From positions 2,170,001-2,234,000 of the forward strand of contig JAACJO010000006.1 of assembly GCA_013368445.1 (NCBI GenBank): a stretch of DNA of 64,000 bases, in the 5' to 3' direction. Position 1 is the first letter of the stretch. Every line of letters begins with the position of its first letter. Under the pieces are notes generated by a model, which was not told where the DNA came from, ran no database searches, and saw nothing but the letters and a program-made list of their open reading frames with translations. Source of the stretch: Leucocoprinus leucothites (taxonomy: Eukaryota > Basidiomycota > Agaricomycetes > Agaricales > Agaricaceae). Position numbers and translations under genes: made by a program. Positions 20,937 to 33,395 of the stretch are shown piece after piece.

Positions 20937-23900
20937 AGCCCAGGTAGAAACAGCTTGAAGGCCATATGCAGGACAAGTTTGAGGCGGCAAAGGTATCTGT
21001 TTGGAATAGAGGTGCTCGTGAGTATCGCGTATAACCTAGGAGCGAAAGAGAGACGAACAAAATCCGCTGTTAAGGTCAACATTACCGCGATATCTGGGGG
21101 CGACGGCGGTGACTCACTGTCTGTTTCTAAAACCAAGCTTTAAAAGAGCGGCGCTCTAAACGAAGATTTACGATGGCCTGAGTCCTCCGTGTCTGGCCAT
21201 TATTCAATACTGCCAGCGGTCCTAACGGAATTCTCCCGATGATGAAGTGCATCTGGTAGGCGCTTATCGTTGTGTTCAGGGTCCTCGAAATCTTCAGGTT
21301 AGCTTAGTATAGCTGGAAATTGAGTCCGTCGAATTGCTAACGCTAGGAGAGTTGAAGTGTCGTCTTGTGTTGTCAAGGAAATATCATGACGACTGACGCT
21401 GAAAACCTAAAATAACCGGTGGCAGAACCGACTCGGAGTTATCACTTCGGAGCAGGAAGCTAACAATGGTGGGTTCACGTTGAAGGACATCGGAGGCCGT
21501 TACTGGGGTTCCGGAAGAAGTCATCAGGTTCTCGTCTAAAGATGAAGAAGCCTGGTGTGGTGCGAATGGCTTATCCCTGAATAATACCCCATATTTGCGT
21601 GTACTCTGCTTATCATGTACCCAGCTCCTAGAGAAGCTGATTTTACTCACCGGGCATGTCGCGCCCGGGAATTACAAAGGATCTTCATTCAATAGAAGGA
21701 CTCTAGCCCACCCTGTTCAAGATAATACATTGCGATAACAGCCCCTACATGCCAAGCATTTACGAATAAGTGCTACTCTCCCTAAGCAACGGATGAAGCT
21801 GCTCGGCCTCCAGTCACCTTTGGAGCACACTTGCCTCACCTTTTATGACCTAGTGAGATGTTATCTCCCCAAATCTGAATACATATGGTTAATTTTGCCA
21901 TGACAGCTCATCAGGCTCATTCTCGTTGTCATACCCATTAAGAACAGTGAAGCGCCAAAACACTTCGTAGCTTCCACGTGTCATAATATGCGACTGGAGC
22001 AGAGTTTTCGAGCAGCTTACACAACATACATGGACGAAGAGCTGAGGTTCGATTTATGTGAGTATGAAACTAGAAAAATTCTATAATATAAAATGTGCGG
22101 GAATCGCGAGAGCCCTTTCCGTCGTGGTGGGACCTTCATACGTTTTGAGAACAAAGGCGAAGATTGACAGCTGTTTGACCAACTGTAGACTTTCTCGTTC
22201 CGGATGATACTCTTTCGGAGACAAGTGGTATGACTAGAACCCCAAAACCCGGTTCTGGTAGCAACCTATGTGTCGGCTCCCGGGGCAACGTAGAGCGGTG
22301 AAGTAGTACCAAGTCGCTAAAATCAGGGCCCAGCGGGACCCGATGCTGGGCCAAACAGTATTCATCCAAGACGACAGATTTTTGTCAGGATAAGGCGCGT
22401 TGTTACTAATAAAATCCGAGACGAATGTCCAACACTATAACCCAATAACCACCCTGCGGGCCCTAAACAAAATCAAACCGGAATCAATTGACAATGAATT
22501 ATGGATCATTCTTTTCACTACGATTTGTTAACAGCCGTCGCATGTAGTAGCGTAGGGGGCTCGTAATTACTACGAACTTGGAAGTTTACAGTGACGGAGA
22601 GCAGTACCACTTGTGCCGAAACAAACTCGAAAGTGGGGCGATCAAGTAGGTACGGATTAATTACTGGTATCCATTCCAAACTCAGTGTATGGGATAACGG
22701 AAGACACGCAGGTTGTCAAAATTTTGTCCGGCGCCGACAGCTCTCAATAGTATCCTTATGGGCTGTAGAATTCAAGTATAACTCAAAACAATGGCAGGGA
22801 TGTTTTCTTACATACCACAACAGATTGAAACCCAGGGCTGCTGTAACCAGCTTAGCGACCATGACACTGAGAAATATACTTTGAAACTTGGCTGGAGAAA
22901 AGTCGGGATCGAGGAGACCTATTTTTCACTGAGTTCGTGTGCAAGATGGAAGCCATCATCCATCTGTTCAACATGGTCGAGTGAGAATGTCTGACCGACG
23001 TTGACGGGGGCATCACGGGATTAGCGTTCGGGGTTGGATGGGTCGAGCTAACGCGATGTGGCCGAACTTGGAGTCAACGACATTCATTTCAAAATGCCGT
23101 GACTACTTAAGCTTGTAGTGGCATGGATTTAGTGATCCGTATCATAGCGATGTTTTCTCCGACCCCCGATGTTTCTATATTAAAGGACTACAATCAACAG
23201 GCGCTAAATATTGGAATAAACATTTGTACCTAGGCACGACGCACCAGAACGAAACTCGGTCTGTCCTGAACCCATAAGTCTCACAATAGTCCTTATTGCT
23301 TCCGACGAGGATCTTGGCATACTGAGAGCGGGTTCAAGGGTATCTAAGACCACAAGGGTAGTAACGGAGAATTTTCAGCCGTAATTCCACGCTTACCTCC
23401 TCAGCTTGGATGGAAATACAACGATAAACGGGCAGTTGCTGCGGCGTATCGGCACTGAGAAATCAAGCGACGAGGAAGTAGTGATTGTTTTCACAAAGGT
23501 GAGGAAGGAATTCCCCAGTGTCATTAGAAAGATGTATCTACGTCGGTATGTCGCCAGGAAAAACGGAATGTTTACCTGTACTCCCTCAGAGTTAACGAAC
23601 TCTGGGTTATTGACGGCACTCCTACGTGTTGATGTGTTGTTGACAGGACGAACCGAGGGATGCCTTAAGTACATGAAAGAGGTACATAAGGGGTTGGGCT
23701 AAGGGGGTCACTGGACGATAGCAGCTTGGAAGTGTAGCGCTCAGCGAGTTCGTGTCAGAAGTATCCCAAGCAGTTTTGGCATTTGGTTGACCACGAGTGA
23801 TCAATAACTGGGCAATTCAGCGACTCAGGAACAGTCATTTGGAGAGAAATTCTTGGATAGCCAAGAGGTCTGGATAGGCAACAGTACTAAAAGGGAACGA

Positions 23901-26080
23901 AAAAATGGATGAGTGGCTGGGTGGCATGATACGAACTCGGATAATAATAACCGCTCTGTCACGGAATCCCTGGCCCCGTACGATCACGTGCTCGATCTGA
24001 TCCGGTTCTCAGGTTCGGAGTCCTGGAAAGAAACTGCTTGCAATCCGATGGACCCTCCCCAAATGAAGTATAATAGACTAAGGGTACATTAAATTCACAA
24101 GGTAAAATCTATACCGACAGGAAGATGCAACGCTGGCATTCTCAATTGAACCTAATTCCTTACTGAGTCCACCAAACAGAACAGCGTAAAGGCAACAGCT
24201 TGACCCGCTCTGGGTTTCATCCGTCTTCTTTACGAACGCATCATATTGAATGAGAGAAAAGAAGGATGATTCGAGAATCAGCGTAACCACCCAGGGTGAT
24301 TAATGTATTCCATATAACGAAATGACACCGTGTCTATGGTAGCCTCCCGTTGATAGATTGCGCACTACGTATCAATAGTTTTTGGCGGCTCCGATTGGGC
24401 ACCAGAAGCTGCCTAATCTACCACCCTTATTAACCATAGGAACTCCTTCATCATGAGTATCTGACCTACGTGAACATGTCAAACGCTTGTAGACGACCAT
24501 TAAGGCACGTGGTCAACTGACGTGCGTGAAGTACCTGGAAAATGGATTCATCGCCATTGCTAGTTATACGGTCCGTCCGTTGTAGACATGACCTTGGTAT
24601 ATAGTGTTCCACAGCACAAGTGAGCCTGATCCCTCGACACTTTCCAGTTCGCATGTTAGAGTTTGCTCAGTAGCGATCTCTCTCGTAAGGGGTCGCCAAG
24701 TCCGACCCGGAACGCCACTCAGTTTAAGGGCTCCTGTCCCTCAGTAGTCCGATCACAAAAGTGACAATGTATGATGTTCTACTATCATGATTCTGAATGC
24801 TTGGGGGCCTCTACACGAGACTCCAGACCCTTTCCAGATTGCGTCAGCACTGATGGAATAAGTTTGTTGCCAGGGAATATGACATCGATACTTAGTGAGA
24901 GGGCTCCTTACGACACATCGGGAGCCCTATAAGAGAAACAATACCCATCGAATTCTCCATCGTCATGCCGCTACTGTATACTCTGCATGCCGGTACTAGA
25001 TCGCCTTTCCCTGCTCCAGGAGAACTTGGGAAGCCGTCTTCGACACGTGTTCTTGCATATTCTGCCCATGAACCCGACGTATGTAAGAAATTCGTAGGCA
25101 CTTCCGTATGCATCGCGAGATTACCGAACTCAATGGGAGGTGTGCTGAGCCGGGTGCTGAACAGGGCCGAGGCTCGGAGACTCAGAGAGCTCAGGAGAAG
25201 CCATGACTTTAACTAGTTCCCCACTACGATCTGCCTCTAGTCAGAGGAATTTATATATGATGAATCAATCCTACCCTTGCTGGTGTAGAGAGAATTACTT
25301 GACAACGAATATTAGTCTCGTTAGCTTGACACTCGCGGCCAACATCTACACAGGACCCTGAAAGCGAAATCATGAATATCAGGGTGCTTCTTGGCGAGGC
25401 TCGTTACGGAAAGCGGTTCTCGGGAACAGATCAGATCAGAAAAATGAAATCATCTATGTTCATCATGTTCTGTGTGAAGGACTATGAATGGCCAGATTAA
25501 ATCGTGGTTTGTCAGATCGCAGAAGTTCGACTGAGTGAATGCCTTCCATCAGAGCTATCGGAAGTGAGCAACCAATTTGAGCGGCATGTTCTTTCCCCTT
25601 CCCGACCTAAGGTTCCATTGTCCATCGTCCGATCGTCTGATAATTGGATTACCATTGTCATGTCCGAAAGCTTCGTTTTATGTAGCTAGATCCTAGTCCA
25701 CTGCTAAGTACGTAATGACTCAGAAAAACTCCTCCCCGAAAAAATGACTCCAGCACTCTACTTATGCGACAGTCTTCTAAAGTCAGCATCCTAACACCCC
25801 CTTACCCAGTTGGCATTGAAACTCTGTCACCGAGGGGAAATTTTCAATTGGACGACTATCAGCCTGGCTCGAGCGCTCAGGTTGGTTGGAGCTGGATATC
25901 AGAGGGTGCATGAGGTCAACATCCGAAGACGTAACCAGAAGCAGTGTCACGAATGATAATATCGAAGCATAGTAGCGCGTAACCCCGAGTCTCATCACGA
26001 ATACGACTGCTACGGACGTTATTAAACAGATTTACACTCTTATGTTCCGGTACTACGATGTGGTCAGAATACTGAACCGG
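20937..26080. other. 5-kb interval without supported genes
   Basis: Both strands are broken by frequent stops. The ORFs present (for example 21384-21650 minus and 23406-23702 plus) show no recognised motif, and I could not join them by plausible introns. It is the longest stretch in the window with no coding signal at all. Confidence 0.5.
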
Positions 26081-26323
26081 GTCGCTCACAAGGCAACGAA
26101 CAATGATCTCCCCATTCCGGATGACATTCACCGCGTCTATATTCAACTTACTCAGCCGGAATCAGGAGCAAGGTGCATCCACCCGACTTGGCTTGCTCAA
26201 ACGGTCGCTCACAAGACAACGAACAATGATCTCCCCATTTCGGAGATGATTCGCCGTGTCTATATTCAACTTACTCAGCCGGATCTAGGAGCAAGGTGTA
26301 TCACCCGACTTGGCTTGCTCAAA
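26081..26323. repeat. Two-copy tandem duplication, period 123 bp
   Basis: The copy at 26081-26203 is followed directly by 26204-26323. Both begin GTCGCTCACAAG and contain ACAACGAACAATGATCTCCC or a close variant and a shared TATTCAACTTACTCAGCCGG. The copies differ by about a dozen substitutions and small deletions. A plus-strand frame (26042-26347) runs through both, so the repeat reads as a duplicated ~40-residue unit (NNDLPI, RVYIQLTQP). Whether it is translated is unknown. Confidence 0.8.
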
Positions 26324-26686
26324 GTTGCGGTCGATATTTTAACTTGAGTTTACTTACCCCGAATTGATATCTCGCAAACATACTCTTCGGGCATACTGAT
26401 CATTAGAAGAAGGGTATATTCAAGCAACAAATTACTCGTCGACTGTTTATGATGGAGGGTCTCTTGCACTGACTCAGATTCAGGATGGTATGTTACGAGT
26501 ATCTCTGGGTAGTCTAACCCATTAGATAGTAATAATTCTTACTTGCTACTTATAAGACTTAATCAATTACCCTATCGCTCTGAGTCAAGTAAGAATAAGA
26601 ATATTAGACAGTTAGGTACTACGAGTCATCAAAGGAACCACGTGAATGAAGCAAGAACCCCAGAGGGCAGAGGAGGAGAACAGGGT

Positions 26687-27420
26687 TTAATCGAGGTGAA
26701 CAACATCATATCCAGCCAGTGAAGCACTCTCAAAACCCCAAATATTGCAATGCCCCAGCAATAAGTCCCTGCCAAGCGGTCGACCTCTGTGAGGAAGTGG
26801 GTCTGTAGGCAGTCCAACACCGGAACTGAGATAACCGTTGTTGACACTGAGGCCAACATTAACTGGATCAAGGTATCCATGAATAAATCTTGACCAAGTG
26901 GCATCGCAATGAGCGAGATGTAACGGTCGTCCAGGTCCGGATGTACGTGCGTAAAAAGCATCGTGAATCATCTTCTGCATCGTAGGTGGTAACCCAAGGA
27001 AAGTGGGTTTAAGCTCCAACGGTGCGCAGGCGAGTGATTGCAGTAGTACAAACACATCAGCTGCAGTCAAAGTCGCTGAAGAGCGAGCCTGCAGATCCTC
27101 AGTACGGATTGTGCCAATGTGTTCAGAGGGTGTGTGTATGTGTATGGGGAGAGAGAGGGTGATGCCCCATAGCGCGGCATGCTGGGCATACGTGAGATTT
27201 ATGCAAGTCAGGTCGACTGGGAATATTGGATTGAATGCTGGGTATGGCGTCGAATTGTGGGAAGCGTGATGGGTTGAATTGAGGTTCGTGGGCGGGAACT
27301 CGGGTGGGAGGTCGAGTAATCTGGGTCGTGGTGTTCGTGGGACCTCGTATGTCTAGTATGGGAAACTGTAAGAGTGGGAACTCGAGTAGATTGGGCCAAG
27401 TGAACATTCACGTACGGCAT
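26687..27420 (-). CDS. DUF6699-like protein, 224 aa (array member 5, type B)
   Basis: Predicted exons on the minus strand: 27420-27412 (9 nt, MPY) and 27352-26687, with a 59-nt intron. The start of exon 2 (VPRTPRPRLLDLP) and the block LPIHIHTPSEHIGT, LTAADVFVLLQSL, LELKPTFLGLPP and GRDLLLGHCNIWGFE match the other type B members. Compared with them it has an extra ~25 residues before the DLLLGH motif, which could be a true insertion or an unrecognised intron. The first exon rests only on splice signals and homology. No membrane segment. Function unknown. Confidence 0.7.
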
Positions 27421-30400
27421 GATGACGATTCCGGTGGTCAGTTAACATTGAACAATGTCCAGACGATAGAAAGATCTAGTGTCGAAAAGATAAGCACGGT
27501 CAGAAAACGGAAAGCAGCTAGCGGTGTTCGACGTACAAGGTCAGGATGGAAGGAGGCCATTTTGTGGGACGTTTCGAGCAATAGTTCCTCAAATCAAGTT
27601 TAAGATAAAGGAAAGGAAGATCAGTCACCGAGTGACAGTTCCGCAGTGTGGCGATTCAAGTCCTCTATCTTAATTCGAGTAGTGGGGGGGCTCGATACGC
27701 GTGTTCATCGCCATTCATCAATATGACATCAATTTTTATCACAGTCGCTTGTGTTGGCTGTTCCGGGTGGTTTGTCGGCTGGCAACCCTGCAGGCCGGGC
27801 TTCGTAATCGTATTGGCTTTGGTTCCTGATAATTATAGAGATCGCAGTTCCCACCCATATAATGAGACTTGATCTTTCTCTGAGTCTCCTGACGGTGCTG
27901 ATGGAACGTGGTGCAATGAATAACATTGTTTTGTCCGATGGCTCACAGACCTGTTGGACTATTGGCCTCGAGGTGTACGAGCATCTGCACCTTTGACACG
28001 AAAGTATCCAGATTTTAGATGAAATCCCGTTCTCAGCGGATGGAGAAAACCTGGGAGAATGTCCATGGCCACATGCCCCAAGTACATGGGCGCCAAATAC
28101 AAAGCCAGTGCACAGAAGCTCCAGGCGGGCGTCAACTTTCCATCTGTGTAAATGCTTCTACTCAGAACATCTCTTAAGAAGTAGTAAATGGCTTAGTCCG
28201 CAGATGCTCTTTTAATGTGGTGCTATCGCTTACCAACTTTCGCCGGTAGGTTCAGGTAAGGAGCAGTACGAGAAGCATAGTCCCACTGCCTACTTCACGG
28301 AACTCATGGGGTACAAGGTACGATCTATACTCGCTGATCGACTGAATTTGGTACAAGGAGGGCACCCAGGTGTGGCGGGAAAGAAACACCATGGACCACT
28401 GGAGTCGGTGATTGCAGGATGAAGATCAGGGAGCTGTCCAATCAGAGCTGCCTTGCTTAGTCAAAGACTTGGCTCAGGGTCGCCGTCCAACCCCCCCGTG
28501 TTTCTGGAAACCGATAAGTGAAAAGCTGAGAACCCCGGATTACGACGACAGGCGGCAGTCCGTCTAACGCTTGAGACAGCAATTCCAAGGAGGGCCTGGC
28601 TGTGATTGGGGTTTTGACGCGGCCGTAATTGTGCCAGTCTCGCATATGCGCAGTGGTTCGTGGCTTGGGGTATCAATAATATGTTTTCTCCGAAATTCAT
28701 AATGCCAGAACAACACCTACTTGCTACGTCGATGATCTGTGGTAACTTTGTAAATGATTTTTTTTCCTACTTTGGCTTGAGCTCCGAGTGGAGAGACAGT
28801 ACAATAGCCGCGGGAACAATGCCCCGATGTCCGATTCCACTATTTCTGCCATGTCCGCTGATGCTGCGCAAGGGTCCAGGGGAACTTCAGGGGTTCCAGG
28901 CTTTCAGCTCCAGGATGATACCCGGATTTCTTCAGAATCAGAACAATGGTGTTCACATTCACGACGCCCAGTGATTGGCTTAGCGGACCACGTTTTAGCT
29001 TGAGGGATAAAACGTCCCTGAGTATGACGATGCCACTAAAGCTGGAAGGAGTTAGGTGGTCTAAAAGCCTAAAAATATGACCATAGATGCTCATAACAAG
29101 GCGTGTATGCTTGCAGGCGCCGAAAGTTCCGGAAGTACAGGTTGACAGTCTATGCCTCATAGCGAGTCACAAGAAGCGGGACTTCTAAGCTGACTGACTG
29201 CGCTCGAAGGTGAGGTGATGTTGTAGAAACGCTTTCAAGCGCGGCGACGCCATGGATAATGCACCAGAACCTCATGGTGCCCTTGAAAATGATCAACAAA
29301 AATTTTCCTGTCGGAGGTATTTGGAGTTCCGCACGGTGCCTTGGAAAATTGTCCACTAGGCGCTTTTTGGTAAGTTCGCAGCCCGAGGATCAACAACATC
29401 TATACCCTGCAATTGCTTCTCCTCTGTTGCCACCCTTCACATGGTGCTCGCATCGGATGGCATCTCAACACATTGTGATCGAATATCAACCCTCCGTTCC
29501 GGGCCTCGAGCACATCGTTGAGATTGCTGATCGGTTGTTCGTAGAAACGGTAACCTCTCCCGATCCAGTTGTTATCTCAGTTCGGATCACTTGTGTACAT
29601 GTGATGTTCGGAGCGCTCATTGTCAAGTCGACCCACCTGCCACTTGATTCTTTCTTTCCTTTTTGTTTTTTTTTCCTCTTTAATTTTCCTCTCTTCTTGT
29701 CGCGCCTCCATACGGCGCTAGGAACAAGCGAAGCCGGAAATCCCGCTAAACGAAATATAATGCTCACAGTATCACTCAGTACCGGGGGGAACACGTGTAT
29801 CAACGCATTGAAGGGTATAGTATCAGATAAAGGTCGTCGTGAACATGATACGTCAATATAGTATCTACTTCGAAATTTGACCATAGTTGTATCTAGCGAA
29901 TAAGAGCCAGAAGCGAGAGGCACATCGACAACATCCAGGAACTATTCACAATCACACAAGCTAGTTCAGGGATGACAAAGATCATATTCCATGCATAACC
30001 GTCAACAGCCCTCAACCAACTCCCACATCAATCTGCACTCAATTTTTGTCGAATTCTATCAGCTTTGCGCAGTTCTTTCATTTGCTTCTAGCAATAAGTA
30101 TAGAAATGGTGTATCGCGTTCTGATGTACCACTGAGCTACGAACCCATGGATTTGATGCGTCACTCCCTTGATCCCCCTCTATTTCCATTAGAGTTTGTT
30201 ATGTCCGGGAAGAGATACAACAAATTGTGATGTTCAAATCCTAATGAAAGTTCTGCGACGGTGTCACCACGCCATTTGGCAGATTAGTGATGCAGACGGC
30301 TGGGGGATACCCACTTGCTTGGTTAGAATAAGTAGTGCGCTGCTACATTTATACGACAACCATCTATGAGAGCCGATTGTCTATCTAGAGTGTGGTAGGT

Positions 30401-30492
30401 AGGGAGCAAAAACCATCATTTTCGTAGACTACGATTTTTGCGGTGCGGTTGTTAAATATTCAGTTTGATTGAAAATGCTAATGTTTGTATCA
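27421..30492. other. Gene-poor interval
   Basis: No supported gene. A minus-strand ORF at 28457-28645 and a 200-codon plus-strand ORF at 29259-29861 look partly protein-like, but neither has a recognised domain, and the second contains a T-rich tract read as Phe repeats. Confidence 0.45.
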
Positions 30493-31440
30493 CGTATTCC
30501 ATCCTTTTGAGCACAGCTCTTTTCTTTGACTTTTTTTCACCCACGAGGTGTTACACGATTTCCTAATGTCCTATTCTTCGGGCTTCGTCGTCATTGACCT
30601 GATAAAATCTAATCCGGCCCGGTCCCCCAGATGCGGCGTCTCCTGATATCATTGTTCTTCTCCCTCGGCCTCAACAGCAAGTACTCACACAATACGATTC
30701 CCACTACTTCCAATGATTATCGTATTTCATCTTTTCGAGCACAGCTCTTTTGTTTGTGTCTCTTTTTTTACACCCACGGAGCGTTAGACGATTTCTCGGT
30801 GACCGCCTCCTCCATCGATCCACAAGCATAAGCGTCTTCCGACACGCTATTTAATGCGGTCCGGTGCTTCAGATGTGGCGTCTCCTGATATAATTGTTCT
30901 TCTCCCTGAGGCCTCAACAGCAAGTACTCACACAATACAATACCCTTTACTTCCCAATAATTGTCGTATTTCATCTTTTCAAGCGCAGCTCTTTTCTTTT
31001 CGTTTCATTTTCTTACCCACGGAGCGTTAGACGATCTCCTGGTGACAGCCTCCCCCATAGACCTACTGGAACATATCTTTCGACACAGTATTTAATGCGG
31101 TCCGGTGCTTCAGATGTGGTGCCTCCTGATACCATTGTTCTTCTCCCTAGGGCCTCAACAGCAAGTACTCACACAATACGATTCCCACTACTTCCAATGA
31201 TTATCGTATTTCATCTTTTCGAGCACAGCTCTTGTCTTTTCGTTTCATTTTCTCACCTACGGAGCGTTAGACGATTTCCCGTTGACCACCTCCTCCATTG
31301 ATCCACAAGCATAAGCGTCTTCCGGCACGCTATTTAATGCGGTCCGGTGCTCCAGATGTGGCGTCTCCTGAAATAAATTATTTCATCTCCCTCAACAGCA
31401 AGTACACACACTTAATACAATTCTCACTACTCCCGGTAAT
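30493..31440. repeat. Tandem array of about four ~240-bp units
   Basis: Units start with CGTATTYCATC at 30493, 30721, 30965 and 31205 (spacings 228, 244 and 240 bp). Each carries GAGCACAGCTCTT or a variant, ACGATTTCC/ACGATCTCC, a GCGGTCCGGTGC-like stretch, CTCCTGATA and CCTCAACAGCAAGTACTCAC. The first and last copies are the most diverged. The period of 240 bp keeps an ORF open (30894-31301), which is probably a by-product of repetition. Confidence 0.85.
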
Positions 31441-32378
31441 TAATAATACACTAAACAAGCCCTTATCTATTCCCAAACCTCCTCCTGAACAAGTCTATAC
31501 AATGAACATCAATGCGCACTGATGATAACGTGGACGAAAATGATCACGTGCATATATCAATCTAAATATTCTATTCTTGGAAACGGGCCAACAGCAGGGG
31601 CCACCAGGCATGGCATGCCCAAGCCTCGAGGCATCGGTGAGGTTAGAAACGAACAGTCCTCTTATCATGATGCATGCATTCCTCCTTGACTAAAGTTCTC
31701 CCCATACACTTGCTCTTCCACTTACCATCATCTCACTTTTCCCCCTATTATCCTAACTGCCGGGATTTCTCCCCCGCCTTTGTATCTCCCTTTCAACCTG
31801 CGGACGTTGGCATGAGAACTATATTTAGTGTTTTTTTTTGCGGGGAAGTGGTTGCCGAGAACTGCTGTTAAGTTTGGTGGTGGTGGTGCCGGTTGAGGTG
31901 ACAAGGTGGGCGACGGATGAATAGGGGTGCCGGTGAGTGGTCGTTTTGGTTGTTGGAGCTTGAAGAGTGGGAGGAAGGATACATACGTGGAGACGAGCTT
32001 ACGTCCCCTCTGAACAATGCGGTGAGATTCTTGTTTTCCATCTTTCATTTGTTTATTGTTCCTTCGGCCAAGCTGAGAGAGGGTCTGAATGATCCGTGGG
32101 CGTTGATAATGATGACGACAATGCTGCGCTGGCACCACCACTTTGATTACAGAAATACCCGACACAAACAAGACAAGGCTGTTTTGAAAGGGCAGAGGGG
32201 GATGAACAGTTGGTATCCGTCGTCTCATCGCATCGCATCGGTGATGGTGTCAATACGCCCATTACCCCATTCGGAAATCTCTGCGGTGCTTTATAACCCA
32301 AGCTTCACATTCTCACACACATTGTTTGTCCTTCCTCATTAACACAATCCCCCCCCCCCTTCTCATTTAGCCTCAACT
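31441..32378. promoter_or_regulatory. Upstream region of the DUF6699 gene at 32379
   Basis: Contains TATAA at 32292-32296, then a C-rich tract (ten or so C at about 32350) and CTCAACT before the ATG. ORFs on both strands at 31728-32342 have no recognised motif. Confidence 0.4.
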
Positions 32379-33395
32379 ATGCAAAAGCGCGTACACTTTG
32401 CGCCTACGAACACTGTTTTCTCACCTTCGAGGACACCTTCGCCGACGCTTTCGGATGCATCGTCGTCTGGACCGTCGGACTCGTCCTCTGATATAGTGTC
32501 TACTCCGCCCCCTGAGGTCGAGTATGACTCTTCGTCTTCCCATCACCACCGGAACCAAAATCAGCACCAGCACCAACACCCACAACAACATCATCAGCAA
32601 CATCATTATCCGCAGTCGCCGTATCCTCATTCGCAAGAAGTCGTTCTCCATCCCGCTGTTTCTCATTATCATCCACCGCAGCAGCCACAAATCCATTATA
32701 CTCCTCCGCAGGGGTTCTTCCAGCCCCAAGAGGCTGTAATCGTACCCAAGGCTCCTGAGCCGGGTAATAACAACAACAATGCCCATATGAACATCCACCT
32801 CCTGCTCGCTTTTCACCCCGATACAGATATCCCGCTCCGTTACGACTTGTCGACGAGTTTGATTACAAGCTACGTCACAAGTGAAGACCTATCGGCTGCG
32901 GCGACAGAACCTCCTCTCCCCTCTCTGACCATCATATGCCCACACCTCGCTTGGGATATCCACGTCGCTCCTGCCCCTGTCCCCTCTGCTTCCCCTTATT
33001 CACCTGAAGGAGCAGAACAAAGGGATTACTACGTCACAGTACATGACGTTCTTCGGTGTCTCCACCGCGCCCTAAGACAGGTCGTCACACCCGAGGAATA
33101 CGATTCTCTCGCTCCACCGGGGCCTACCCGAGATGCGGTGAATGCGGCGTATCATGCCAGGTGTGCGAGGATTGAGGATGTGGGGAAGAGGATGAGAGAT
33201 GAAAAGTTTGGGATTAGGAGGATTGATTTTTTGCATGGGATGAATGTGTTTAGAGGGTTGGCTGGGACGCTTTCGGGTCCGCATATTTGGGAGTTGAATG
33301 TTGCGCCAGCGTCGGCGTTGCCACCGACGGCGATGACGATGGGCCCGCACGCTCCTATGATGGCCATTGCTGCCAGCACAGCGAGCGTTATCTGA
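32379..33395 (+). CDS. DUF6699 protein, 338 aa (array member 6, type A, His/Gln-rich)
   Basis: Single exon. The N-terminus KRVHFAPTNTVFSP matches KHVRFARNNTVHTF in the gene at 39944, a short motif that starts both proteins. Residues about 50-95 are very rich in His and Gln and are probably disordered. The domain (about 140-320) shows SLTIICPHLAWDIHV, YYVTVHDVLRCLHRAL, AAYHARC and GIRRIDFLHGMNVFRGL. An Ala/Met/Pro-rich tail follows. There is no signal peptide. Family function is unknown. The TATA box and leader suggest real expression. This is the least disturbed type A member with the one at 39944. Confidence 0.87.
   Translation: MQKRVHFAPTNTVFSPSRTPSPTLSDASSSGPSDSSSDIVSTPPPEVEYDSSSSHHHRNQNQHQHQHPQQHHQQHHYPQSPYPHSQEVVLHPAVSHYHPPQQPQIHYTPPQGFFQPQEAVIVPKAPEPGNNNNNAHMNIHLLLAFHPDTDIPLRYDLSTSLITSYVTSEDLSAAATEPPLPSLTIICPHLAWDIHVAPAPVPSASPYSPEGAEQRDYYVTVHDVLRCLHRALRQVVTPEEYDSLAPPGPTRDAVNAAYHARCARIEDVGKRMRDEKFGIRRIDFLHGMNVFRGLAGTLSGPHIWELNVAPASALPPTAMTMGPHAPMMAIAASTASVI

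Noticed and set aside
29259..29861. Plus-strand ORF of 200 codons
   Set aside because: Contains a T-rich tract read as Phe repeats, lies in gene-poor DNA and shows no domain. An opposite-strand ORF of similar quality overlaps it.
30894..31301. ORF of 135 codons in the tandem array
   Set aside because: It exists because the repeat period is a multiple of three; composition follows the repeat rather than a protein.
30493..31440. CRISPR-like array
   Set aside because: Units are long, diverged and contiguous without unique spacers, and the DNA is eukaryotic.
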